Origin: Lumbricus terrestris | Taxonomy: Eukaryota > Annelida > Clitellata > Crassiclitellata > Lumbricidae | Assembly (NCBI GenBank): GCA_949752735.1 | Contig: OX457043.1 | Location: forward strand, 39,398,105 to 39,462,104 | Direction: 5' to 3' | DNA length: 64,000 bases | Shown here: positions 1 through 9,524 of the stretch, piece after piece | Numbering within the stretch: the first letter of the stretch is position 1 | Layout of the letters: each line of letters begins with the position of its first letter | Program-made: the position numbers and the translations under genes | Notes under the pieces: generated by a model | What the model saw: the letters and a program-made list of their open reading frames with translations, nothing else | What the model was told of the DNA's origin: nothing | The model's database searches: none

Positions 1-708
1 GCATTTCACAAGTCTAATGACAACAGTTCTGAACTGAAGAATTCCTGCATGCCTCATTGCTCGATCCAATCAGTTTCTTAAACAATTTGTGCCCTTATTA
101 TTGTAGCCTAATGCTTTGATTCCGTCGAATCTCATCACCTAGAAGGCAGGTGGTGGTGGTGTGTAGGACCCTATCCGACAGACCAGAAGTACATAGTATA
201 TGGCTCCACAGCAGTCAAGCCGTGAAAACTACAAAACCACGAGCTAGCGTTGAGACAGTTGAGACTGCACTATGAGCTATGAGTCAGAGAGGGCCGGGGA
301 AATCACATTGACTGCCAAAGCTGGTAGCAGCAGATGCGTAAGTGCAAGTTCCTGATCTATAAGATGAAACCTAAATCCCGAACTGAGGTTGAAAAGTGAA
401 GCTTCGATATTTCAATGATAAGTAGGCTACCATGTCTTGCAGATCTATTTAGAGAGCTGCTGATATAGGATGTGTATGCAAGTCAGATCAGCTGAGTAGA
501 AGCGGGGTTAAGGCGCATGCGATTTGAGGATATCCAGAACTGTAGTCTTCATATTATTATGGCTTACTGCTTCTACCGCTGCAGCTGTCTATTTATCACC
601 AGCAATGCTGTATACTATACGTGCATAGTCTATATATTTTCACATGCATACATATATACACGCATACTCATAGTCTCCCATGCACACTTAAACACCTACA
701 TACACGCA
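1..708. other. Noncoding, nothing recognised
   Basis: No convincing exon, RNA gene or mobile-element end was seen. The reading frames here are short and of ordinary noncoding composition. The right edge grades into CA/TA-rich sequence just before a SINE. Confidence 0.5.
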
Positions 709-920
709 GTGGGGCGCAGTGGTGTAGTGGGTATGTTCGTTGCCTTGCAGCCGGAGGGGTGTAGGTTCGAATCCACCTCAAGCCGCAGCGTAGGGACCTT
801 GGGCAAGTCCTTCACTCGCAATTGCTCAGCGCTTCCGGCGTAGAACTCTGAATCAGTGTCCGCGCTGCAGTCGGGAGCGCTTCTGAGTAGTTTGAAGGGC
901 GCTATAATATGTGCACATAC
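709..920 (+). mobile_element. tRNA-derived SINE (copy 1)
   Basis: A tRNA-like head carries an A-box-like TGGTGTAGTGG followed by a perfect B box GGTTCGAATCC about 40 bp later. A body with TCACTCGCAATTGCTCAGC and a 3' end GGCGCTATAATATGTGCAC follow. It then runs into a (CATA)n tail. The same body occurs at 16212-16427 (minus) and 25019-25228 (plus), so this is a dispersed family and not a tRNA gene. The tRNA-like part does not fold as an intact tRNA acceptor stem. Confidence 0.85.
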
Positions 921-1052
921 GTATACCTACATACATACATATATGCATGCATACATGTATACATACATACATACATACATACATACATACATACATACAT
1001 ACATACATACATACATACATACATACATACATACATACATACATACATAACA
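921..1052. repeat. (CATA)n microsatellite, SINE tail
   Basis: A nearly perfect CATA repeat of about 100 bp follows the SINE 3' end and stops at the assembly gap. Similar CATA or CATA-like tracts follow other SINE and LINE ends in the window, so it was probably seeded by the retroposon tail. Confidence 0.9.
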
Positions 1053-1252
1053 NNNNNNNNNNNNNNNNNNNNNNNNNNNNNNNNNNNNNNNNNNNNNNNN
1101 NNNNNNNNNNNNNNNNNNNNNNNNNNNNNNNNNNNNNNNNNNNNNNNNNNNNNNNNNNNNNNNNNNNNNNNNNNNNNNNNNNNNNNNNNNNNNNNNNNNN
1201 NNNNNNNNNNNNNNNNNNNNNNNNNNNNNNNNNNNNNNNNNNNNNNNNNNNN
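1053..1252. other. Assembly gap, 200 N
   Basis: Exactly 200 N separate the (CATA)n tract from a short array of about 20 bp ATAATAATTATAGGCTA units (1253-1320). The round number suggests a placeholder gap of unknown true length. Frames that cross it are meaningless. Confidence 0.95.
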
Positions 1253-1895
1253 AATAATAATTATAGGCTAATAGTAATTATATGCTAATAATAATTATAC
1301 GCTAATAATAATTATAGGCTAACACTGATCTTCGTTTTTATTTAAAAGTGGCACATCACAGACTTATGATTACGATGATGCATTGTATGAACGGATGTGA
1401 TCTCAATTGATTACATCAGAGTCGAATTTAACAGTCAAGCAACTTGATGCAAGGCATCCATTGAACTTTCTGTTGCTCATTTTTCCCAACGTCATATGGC
1501 CAATGAAGTGCTGAAGCGGACTTTTAGGGGGAAGGGTAGTATATAAATGGGAACGAACCCGCGTCCGTGCTGACCTAATTCTGCCTTTCGCGCAAGGGTG
1601 TTGCCACTACCATCAAGGACCGATTCTCATCATATAACTTAATTAGTTGCGAGTGCTACTGTCGTGGGATTCAGATTTCGTTGAGAATCGTTGTGATATG
1701 TTTTCGGATTCATATTCTGACTGACTGCTGTGAACCTTCGAACCCGGACATGACCCCTTGCAGGAAGATCTTATGAGTCGGTGGGAAATCCTCTGCGCAA
1801 CGGAATTTGTCAAGCTTCAACCGCATCCGATAGAAACGAAACTTTATCGAGCATCAAATAATAGCCGTTCATACCAAGGGAAATCTGCCGATGCC

Positions 1896-1961
<66 letters not shown>

Positions 1962-2257
1962 CTATAGCTAGATGCCGAAAAGCATTTCATATATTTCATA
2001 TGCAGAACTGGCGATGACAACTTCTATGGCGCCCATGACAATACAGTGCAAGTCAGTGCAATGCAATACAATACAATTATGCAGCACCGTATTTGTATAG
2101 AGCGCGGCTTCACCTCGAGTGACCTGCAGCAGCCGAGCATTATATTGCCAGCAGTCGATAAAGCATAAATTCAGAGAAAGTACGTTTTAAGCTCCTCTCT
2201 CTCAACTCCAATTTACTGTTAGAGGTGTGTAGGCTAAGCATAGGCTATCGCGTAAGG
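1253..2257. other. Noncoding with AT-rich simple repeats
   Basis: This holds the ATAATAATTATAGGCTA units (1253-1320) and a (TA)n tract at about 1896-1962. No gene or element boundary was recognised in the rest. Confidence 0.6.
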
Positions 2258-2264
2258 CGTGTGT

Positions 2265-2301
<37 letters not shown>

Positions 2302-2700
2302 AGTGTGTAGTGCAGTATTATTATTATTTACCTCTGTAAAGGACCATGTGCATGGGTGCATCTTTATCCAGAATTCGCACCCACAGTTTCGCAGCAATTC
2401 ATCTGAAACCTTGCACCTAGAGAGAGGGCTACTAGGGTCACCCGTCCCACCCAACCCCATCCATGGGGTTGTTGGGGACGAAAACCGATATTTCCCTATA
2501 GCAACGCTGGGTAACCCAAATAGTTAATCTATAGACGTGTGCTTACACAATATTATGACAGTCTCTGCATTAAACGTCGACATACATGCAGATGCTTGCA
2601 TAGTGCTTGTATATACTGCTTGCATACTGCTAGTATATACTGCTTGTATACTGCTTCGCCGTCGCCTATCAAATGAACCTACACACGTATACATACATGC
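2258..2700. repeat. (GT)n microsatellite and flanking noncoding DNA
   Basis: A GT dinucleotide run covers about 2258-2306. The rest (2307-2700), including a short TGCTTGTATACTGCT tandem at 2595-2660, holds nothing recognisable as a gene. Confidence 0.7.
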
Positions 2701-3456
2701 ACAGGGTGGGCCAAAAAAAGACCCCCCTTACTTGACCAAAAGTAAGAATTTCGACATGAAATTTTACAGTCTTAAAGACAATTCATATTTACATTTGATG
2801 GTCAGATTTCATCAAAATATTTCAAGCAAACCAAAAGTTATGCCACTTTTAGGAAGGCCACCCACCGTTTTTTGACGATTCAAAAACGTAACGCAACAAA
2901 AAGTAGGTTTTTGCCAATATCTTGGCCAAAAGTAAGAATTTCGAAATGAAATTTTGCAGGTTTATAGACAATTCATATTTACATATGATGGCCAGATTTC
3001 ATAAAAATATTTCAAACAGAACAAAAATTATATCACTTTTAGTGAGGCCACCCACCTTTTTTTGACTTTTTTGAATCATCAAAAAACGTAGGGTGGCCTC
3101 ACTAAAAGTGATATAACTTTTGTTCTGTTTGAAATATTTTTATGAAATCTGGTCAACATATGTAAATATGAATTGTCTATAAACCTGCAAAATTTCATTT
3201 CGAAATTCTTACTTTTGGCCAAGATATTGGCAAAAACCTACTTTTTGTTGCGTTACTTTTTGAATCGTCAAAAAACGGTGGGTGGCCTCCATAATAGTGG
3301 CATAACTTTTGCTCTGTTTGAAATATTTCGATTAAATTTGGCCATCATATGTAAATATGAATTGTCTATAAGACTGTAAAATTTCATTTCAAAATTCTTA
3401 CTTTTGGTCAAGATATTGGCAAAAAACCTAGGGGGGTCTTTTTTGGCCCACCCTGT
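2701..3456. mobile_element. Foldback element, long inverted repeat
   Basis: The ends are inverted copies: CAGGGTGGGCCAAAAAA at the left and TTTTTTGGCCCACCCTG at the right. Nearly the whole 756 bp is palindromic around about 3080. Each arm also holds two diverged direct units with AAAGTAAGAATTTCGA and ATTCATATTTACAT words. The single strand could fold into one long imperfect hairpin. No transposase frame is present. It looks like a non-autonomous foldback or MITE-type DNA element. Superfamily is not known. Confidence 0.85.
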
Positions 3457-3459
3457 ATA

Positions 3460-4266
3460 CAGTGTGGTTCAATAAAAAAATAAGCCAAACTGCTTTTCTT
3501 ATATCTCTAATGCCTTATAATTGATCATACTAAACATTTTCCAGGTATTTAGAGAATTGAACCAAGAATAGGATTCCAAAATATCACGTCATAAATTTGA
3601 ACAGATAGAAAGATATGAATCTTTCAACTTCATCTCCCAGCATGTAAGTTTTCAGCAAGTTTGTTATGGTGTTCGTTGCGGTTTCGACGCTTGATGGTTC
3701 ACATTTTTGGTCTTCAGTGATCCTGGAGTAAAAATTAAAGGACTATATTATCGCAACGTTCTGCTGTCACAACTTGTCCACCTGTTATCCGAAATCTATA
3801 GCCCAGAAAGCTATTTTCTTTTTCTACAGAACGGTGCCAGTCCACAGAGCTACATGTAGATAAACCATCAAAATGCTAACAAGAAAGACACCATACTTCA
3901 TTTCTACCACATTATGGCCTCCGAACAGTCCAGATTTAAATCCTGTCATCTAAAACATCTTCTTTGTGTAAATAATCAAACAATAGCTACTTAAAGTTTC
4001 TTCATAAAAATATTTAAAAGACTTTTTCATGTTTGAAGTACTTTGCTACAAAACCCAAAAGAAAATTAATGGTAAACTGACATTTCGGCAGATGAAGTTG
4101 AAAGATTCATGTCTTTGTATCCGTTCAAATTTATGTCATGATATTTTGGAATCATGTTCTTGGTTCAATTCTCCAAATATTGTGTAAAAATTATAATGAT
4201 TAATAATCAGGCGTTGGAGATAATATATGAAAAACAGTTTGGCTTACTTTTTGTTGAACCACGTTG
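3460..4266. mobile_element. Tc1/mariner relic with TIRs and TA duplication
   Basis: Terminal inverted repeats start CAGTGTGGTTCAA on the left and, on the opposite strand at the right, CAACGTGGTTCAAC. TA dinucleotides flank both ends (3458-3459 and 4267-4268), the Tc1/mariner target duplication. Subterminal AAGCCAAACTG is also inverted. On the plus strand the decayed interior reads QNGASPQS near 3830 and WPPNSPDLNP near 3930, matching family motifs around the second and third catalytic Asp regions. Stops and frameshifts break it, and at 807 bp it is shorter than a full element of about 1.3 kb. Confidence 0.85.
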
Positions 4267-4268
4267 TA

Positions 4269-5225
4269 TGTAACTGCACAGCAGCCACGAACCAATTGAG
4301 TCAACGAAAAACGAGTTGCTGTTTTTTTTCCAAAGTACGAGCAATTTAGTCGAGCGTATTATCTCTGTTTTTCGTTTTCTTCTTCGATGAGGCGCTATGT
4401 AAATTCAGTCGTTGCAATTCATGTAGCGCACTATCCTTTAATCTACTCACCGGTGACCCAAGCATATACAGACTGACTCCTATATATATACATATACACG
4501 ATGATGTGGTGAAATGCAAATTCAACGATTGCAATTTATGTAGCGCACCATCATTTAATCTACTCGCCACTGACCCTAAGACCTATACTGACCAATCCTG
4601 TCAACGGTTCTAGAAGCCAACGAGTTTCGTTGTAGTCTCTCGGTTAAGAAAATTAATCAGCGCCACGTTTCTTCTCATCCAATTTACTATACGGTATTCC
4701 GCGTTGGAACTTGGAATATATATATATATATGTAAATATGTATATACATTGCGCCCGAATATATATATATATACATTACATCGGAATATATACATATATA
4801 TATTCCGCGTCGAGTTTCTAGTCCGCAAAGGTTCGGATCGTCGTTTAGGATGCACACATATGATTACGGGAGTTGGATCCTGGACGGGTGAGCAGAGGTC
4901 GGGTGGTCCCGGGATGTCGGGTGGTCCCGGAAGGTCGGGTGGGGGGGTGGGGAGGGGTAGATGTAGCGATGGTCGATCTGTCTGACTGAGTGGGTTTTAC
5001 CGTGACAGATGTAGGCTAGTCCTGGTGCTCATGTATACGCCATGCATAAGCCGAGGCTGGTGGGGCTGGTGGTGGTGGGGGGGGGGGGGGCTGGTGCGGG
5101 TGGTTACCGATCGACAGCGGACATTTCCAGTCGGACCTAGGACAGGCGACGATTAACCTTCATCTGACATCGATGTAAACCAATTGAACGCAATCGATAC
5201 ATCGCTGATACTGCATTTGTATATA

Positions 5226-5263
<38 letters not shown>

Positions 5264-5281
5264 CTTTACATATATCTTATG
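4269..5281. other. Noncoding; duplicated 59 bp unit, TA- and G-rich tracts
   Basis: Two diverged copies of a unit with GTAGCGCAC and TTTAATCTACTC lie at about 4397-4455 and 4515-4575. TA-rich tracts occur at 4718-4802 and 5229-5261, and a G-rich stretch at 4900-4960 and 5065-5100. No exon was recognised. Confidence 0.6.
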
Positions 5282-5831
5282 CTAGCGTTGCTCGGAAAAT
5301 CTCGGTTATGAGCCTCACCCCGCCCCACCCAGAGTGAGGGCATTGGCCAACCTCCAATGGGTTCCGGGTGGACAGTGTTTAATATAATCCCACAGCTTGG
5401 GGAAGAATTCAGGCTTCTGGGGGGAGCCGGGAAAGCGTCCGTTTTAGGGCGGACTTTTGGATGTACTGAACCACCGACGACTCCATGTAATCGGTCATTT
5501 TTCTTTTTAGTCTTTCGACCTCCATAGTGGAAGAGATTTGCCAACCCCTTCACCGGGTGTGCCATGCCCACACCGACATGTGCACAGTAGTGAAGGTTTG
5601 GAGTGAAAAACTTAAAAAAATGTGAAAATGCATCGGGGTCAAACAGCGCAAATTAGGGTTTTCGCTCCCACCTTATAATTGGCCCACATGGTGGTAGAGA
5701 TTCGCCAGCCCTTCACCGGGTGTCCCATGTCCATACCAACACAGTAGCAAAGATTTGGACTGAAAAGCTCAAAAACTGTTGAAATGCATTCCGGTAAAAC
5801 ATACAGACACACAGAATCTTCTCTTTATAGA
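5282..5831 (-). mobile_element. Eroded non-autonomous Helitron
   Basis: On the minus strand the right edge begins TCTATAAAGAGAAGATTC and is preceded by A, as expected for a Helitron 5' TC end. The left edge reads CTAG on the plus strand followed by CGTTGCTCGG, a damaged version of the CTAG plus GC hairpin end seen at 51209. The interior (GGTAGAGATTCGCCA, CACCGGGTGTC, TGAAAAGCTCAAAAACTG) matches the 51209-52263 copy. The hairpin is degraded here, so the 3' boundary is less certain. Confidence 0.6.
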
Positions 5832-6278
5832 TATTCCATATTAATAGACTAAATTCCCCTGCCTTTTATAAGTCGCGCATGTGTTACCTCTTTAGTTGTG
5901 GCTGGGTTAGGAGCGCCTCTGAGTAGGTCTCTTGAAGAGGTGCTATATAAATTCTCAAAATGAATGAATCTTGCGACTTGGTCTGGAAAACGTAGGCATT
6001 TAGTGCAACCAGAACGGTATGGGCCTACGTATACACTATAAAATATATTTGTGTAGACCCGACTAGGCCTATACGTACATGTAGGCCTACACGCGTGTAT
6101 AAACTTATGTGTGGATCTTAATTGGTTTATGGAGTGTTCTTAGAAATGATGTCGATAATGTAATTGAAATTTTTACTCTGATTTATCCACAACGGTCTTA
6201 GTTACACGAGGACGTCTAACATCGTCTATTAATAAACGCAATCACTGTGAAGTATATGCATGCCCATATAGACTAGAC

Positions 6279-6311
<33 letters not shown>

Positions 6312-6328
6312 ATATTATGATGGTAATT
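5832..6328. other. Noncoding with SINE-tail fragment
   Basis: At 5908-5955 GCGCCTCTGAGTAGG and GAGGTGCTATATAAATTC are the 3' part of the tRNA-derived SINE without its head. A (TA)n tract covers about 6281-6303. Nothing else was recognised. Confidence 0.6.
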
Positions 6329-6790
6329 GCCGGTGTCACGAAATAGAGTATCCCCCGTATTAATTGTATCCCCCCCAAATTAAAAAAAGTTAAAAAACTC
6401 GCTTCCGCGTGTATTTTCTTTTGCAAATTAGTTTTCATCTGCTTTGTTTTTAACAATGACGCTAACAGGTATGTTTATTCCTGCTATATAATTTGTTTTA
6501 CCCTGTTTTTAGAGCACTTAAAACATTTAAAACACTTAAGAACACTCAGAGTCACTAAATAAATTCGAGTTGACTTTATCTGAGCATTGTTTAGGACACT
6601 TAGAACAATTAGAGTCACTTTAAATTTTGATTATAGCACAAATTTTTTTATTATGCGCTTTTTCAAAAAACGGGATGGAATGGTTTATCCCCCCAGATAG
6701 TATAGACCGGTTAATTCCATCCGGGGGGATAGATTAATTCATCCCCCCGGATAGCTTTCAGGGGGGATACTCCGTTTCGTGTCACCGGCC
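6329..6790. mobile_element. TIR MITE, GCCGGTG family (copy 1)
   Basis: Inverted ends: GCCGGTGTCACGAAATAGAG at the left, and GCCGGTGACACGAAACGGAG when the right end is read on the minus strand. Blocks of five to seven C or G lie directly inside each end and again near 6690-6760. The interior is AT-rich with CACTTAGAACA-like words and no coding potential. Copy 2 is at 26795-27182. No clear target duplication was found, so the superfamily is left open. Confidence 0.8.
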
Positions 6791-7332
6791 AGCAGTAGCT
6801 TCCACGCAGATTACTCAAATGATCCGTCTGTTCATACTTCATCATCTTCCTATAGTGCAGGGCATAAGCATACGCCGCTTTTCTCAGATTCTGGTCGATG
6901 TCCCATGGTTACTCTCTAGTCTATACCGTATCCTATCCAGTCTTTAATTAACTCTTTAATGGCAGGCTGAATTGCTTTCCCAGCCACTTTTACTACACTG
7001 CCGTCGTAAACGCATTGTAGGCAATTTAATCGCCTCACTGCAGCATAGACTGTTATTATATATTAAGGAGGGAGGAATTCTGTGAGCTTTGATGCAACAC
7101 AGCGTTTGCCTTTGTTCACTGATGTCGCCATATAATAATATTAGAGTCTAGTGCTGACAGTCTCCTGTTGACCGTGTTGTGTCTGTGACACTCTGTGTGC
7201 TTGTCTGTATGCGTGTGTGTCTGTGTGTGTGTGTGCGTCTGTGCGTGTGCGTGTAAAACATTTGATGTGGCGATTGAACCCTGAAAGGAGGAATTGGTCG
7301 TGAATCCCTCGAAAGGCGTAGATTGGCAGTTG
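6791..7332. other. Noncoding with (GT)n tract
   Basis: A GT-rich run (about 7186-7256) precedes the GGAC array. No gene recognised. Confidence 0.6.
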
Positions 7333-7870
7333 CGACGGACGGACGGACGGACGGGTGGACGGACGGACAGACGGACAGACGGACGGACGGGTGGACGGAC
7401 GGACGGACAGACGGACAGACGGACAGACGGACGGACGGACGGACGGACGGGTGGACGGACGGACAGACGGACAGACGGACGGACGGGTGGACGGACGGAC
7501 GGACAGACGGACGGACGGGTGGACGGACGGACGGACGGACGGACGGACGGGTGGACGGACGGACAGACGGACAGACGGACGGACGGGTGGACGGACGGAC
7601 GGACGGACGGGTGGACGGACGGACAGACGGACAGACGGACGGACGGGTGGACGGACGGACGGACGGACGGACGGACGGACGGACGGACGGGTGGACGGAC
7701 GGACGGACAGACGGACAGACGGACGGACGGACGGACGGGTGGACGGACGGACAGACGGACAGACGGACGGACGGGTGGACGGACGGACGGACAGACGGAC
7801 AGACGGACAGACGGACGGACGGGTGGACGGACGGACGGACGGACGGACGGACGGGTGGACGGACGGGCGA
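7333..7870. repeat. GGAC tetranucleotide array with higher-order pattern
   Basis: About 540 bp of GGAC repeats interrupted by regular GACA and GGTG variants. The GGGTGGACGGAC word returns every 20-60 bp, so the array is built from nested blocks and not from pure slippage. Open frames of up to 266 codons in five frames are only the periodic reading of a repeat without stops, giving RTDG-type or RPSV-type peptides. Confidence 0.95.
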
Positions 7871-8320
7871 CCGGTTGTGCCTGAGGCTGCTGCAGCTGAC
7901 AGGACGTGAGTTGCATTTCAAGAGAATCGTCTGCAGTCAGAGCGATGCATTGGGATCATCGCATTTGCACTTTCAAGAGGGAGGATAGCCGCCCCAGACT
8001 CACCTCCCACCCCCCACCCCCACTAGACTGTTGACCTCGTAAACAGATGGACTCAAATCGAACAAAATCCATTTAAAGATTAGAGGTTGGGGTAAAAACC
8101 GGTCTGGAAAATGTTTCACAAATATTGCTCATTGTATTGGACAGTTCTTCCTTGAATACATGTAGCTTTCTTCTCAAATTGTCGACTCATATATTATGAG
8201 ACTCTCGTCTTATCAGATTATAATGAGACTTCAGTTCATAAACTCTAGACCCTAACTATATCCATGGCTGAATATGCTTCCCGTCACCACCATTCTAATC
8301 GCTTGATTTACATGTATATA
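7871..8320. other. Noncoding, nothing recognised
   Basis: No exon or element end seen. ATATAGCGCC at 8317 resembles a SINE tail. Confidence 0.5.
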
Positions 8321-8324
8321 GCGC

Positions 8325-8392
<68 letters not shown>

Positions 8393-8612
8393 CCATCACC
8401 ATCACCATCACCATCACCATCACCATCACCATCACCATCACCATCGCCATCATCGTCGTCGTCGTCGTCGTCGTCGTCATCATGATCCCACACCTCACAC
8501 CATCACCACCCCACCCAACCACCACCCCACCACCACCTTCACCACCACCTTCACCACCACCTTCACCACCACCACCACCACCACCACCACCACCACCACC
8601 ACCACCACCACC
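8321..8612. repeat. (ATC)n, (ACCATC)n, (TCG)n and (ACC)n compound microsatellite
   Basis: A chain of related trinucleotide tracts: ATC (8323-8390), ACCATC hexamers (8391-8446), TCG (8452-8480), then ACC-rich sequence to 8612. Poly-Ser, poly-Asp and poly-Met frames here are repeat readings. Confidence 0.95.
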
Positions 8613-8947
8613 AGCAGCAGTAGTCTCAGAGTCCAATTTCGTCTCATAGATCTCTTTACTTCGTTTGCTTTTCTCATCTCAGCCGTTTGTGATCAGATCA
8701 ATTTTATTGACTTCGTTGCACGCATGCATACATATGCGCTCCCAACATCCTACACCGTGCGCCTGTAAAAAACGAAAATTCTTAATCCTACACAACGTCC
8801 AGCAGATTACAGCATGAGTCCTTGTAACGAATCATCGTATAAGCACATAAACAAATACAAACGCGCAAAATATATGTAGAAGGAGCGACAGATATAGATT
8901 TCAGATCTACTCCGCCAAATTTTCCCGATTTTGTTATTCGTTTTTCC
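8613..8947. other. Noncoding, nothing recognised
   Basis: Unique-looking AT-rich sequence between two microsatellites with no supported feature. Confidence 0.5.
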
Positions 8948-8969
8948 GATAATAATAATATTAATCGTA

Positions 8970-9016
<47 letters not shown>
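8948..9016. repeat. (TAA)n tract 1
   Basis: TAA repeat directly left of the 72 bp module that recurs at 13213. It is the first of five TAA tracts that border RLE-retrotransposon pieces in 8.9-14.1 kb. Confidence 0.9.
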
Positions 9017-9110
9017 TGGATTTCAACGACGATTATGTGCCGTTCCAGATGTTTTTATCTTAGCATTAGGGTGTAAGTCCCTGAGGGATCATAAGTACCT
9101 CGGGGCAATA
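9015..9110 (+). repeat. Shared 72 bp module after (TAA)n, copy 1
   Basis: From AACTGGATTTCAACGACG to GGGTGTAAGTCCCTGA the sequence is the same as at 13213-13284, each time immediately after a TAA tract. Here it continues through ACCTCGGGGCAATAAAAATA into A-rich repeats, which looks like the 3' end of a short element. Whether it is a 5' end of the RLE elements or a separate SINE-like insert cannot be decided. Confidence 0.6.
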
Positions 9111-9156
9111 AAAATAAATAAAAAATAAAAAATAAAATAATAATATAATATAAGGA

Positions 9157-9380
9157 CATACATCTTCGTCCCTTTGGCTGTAGAAACAATGGGTCCCATC
9201 AACAATGAGGGTCTCGCCTTTGTTTCCGAAATCGGACACCGGCTTTCAAAGTTATCTGGAGATTTACGCGAAACTGGTTTCCTTTTCCAGAGCATTTCTG
9301 TTACAATTCAACGCTACAACGCCGTTGCCTACCACGGCACCTTGTCTGGACTACCCGGGGCCATGGACCGGCCACCCTAA
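9157..9380 (+). pseudogene. RLE non-LTR retrotransposon, C-terminal fragment (element A)
   Basis: The frame ending in TAA at 9378-9380 encodes only the last 70 or so residues of the family: VETMGP, EGLAFVSEIGHRLS, FLFQSISVTIQRYNAVAY. These align with the ends of the elements at 9918-12926 and 13285-14094. The catalytic PD and D residues of the endonuclease are absent, so this is a 5'-truncated dead copy. A short 3' untranslated part of about 55 bp leads into TAA tract 2. Confidence 0.85.
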
Positions 9381-9436
9381 ACTAACTAAAATTGTTCTGT
9401 AAAAACTAAATCGAATTCTTAACCTAACATTCCAGT

Positions 9437-9437
<1 letters not shown>

Positions 9438-9502
<65 letters not shown>

Positions 9503-9515
9503 TAATAATAATAAA
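9438..9515. repeat. (TAA)n tract 2
   Basis: TAA/AAT repeats follow element A and precede the putative 5' untranslated region of element B (about 9525-9917), which has no open frame of note except short ones. Confidence 0.9.
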
Positions 9516-9524
9516 AATAATAAT

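Noticed and set aside
709..790. A genuine tRNA gene
   Set aside because: A and B boxes are present, but there is no acceptor-stem pairing, and the SINE body and tail recur at two other loci.
7116..7988. Long overlapping frames of up to 266 codons on both strands
   Set aside because: They read the GGAC array in five frames. A stop-free repeat gives this without coding.
8295..8677. Frames of poly-Ser, poly-Gly, poly-Asp and poly-Met
   Set aside because: Compound trinucleotide microsatellite; no splice or start context.
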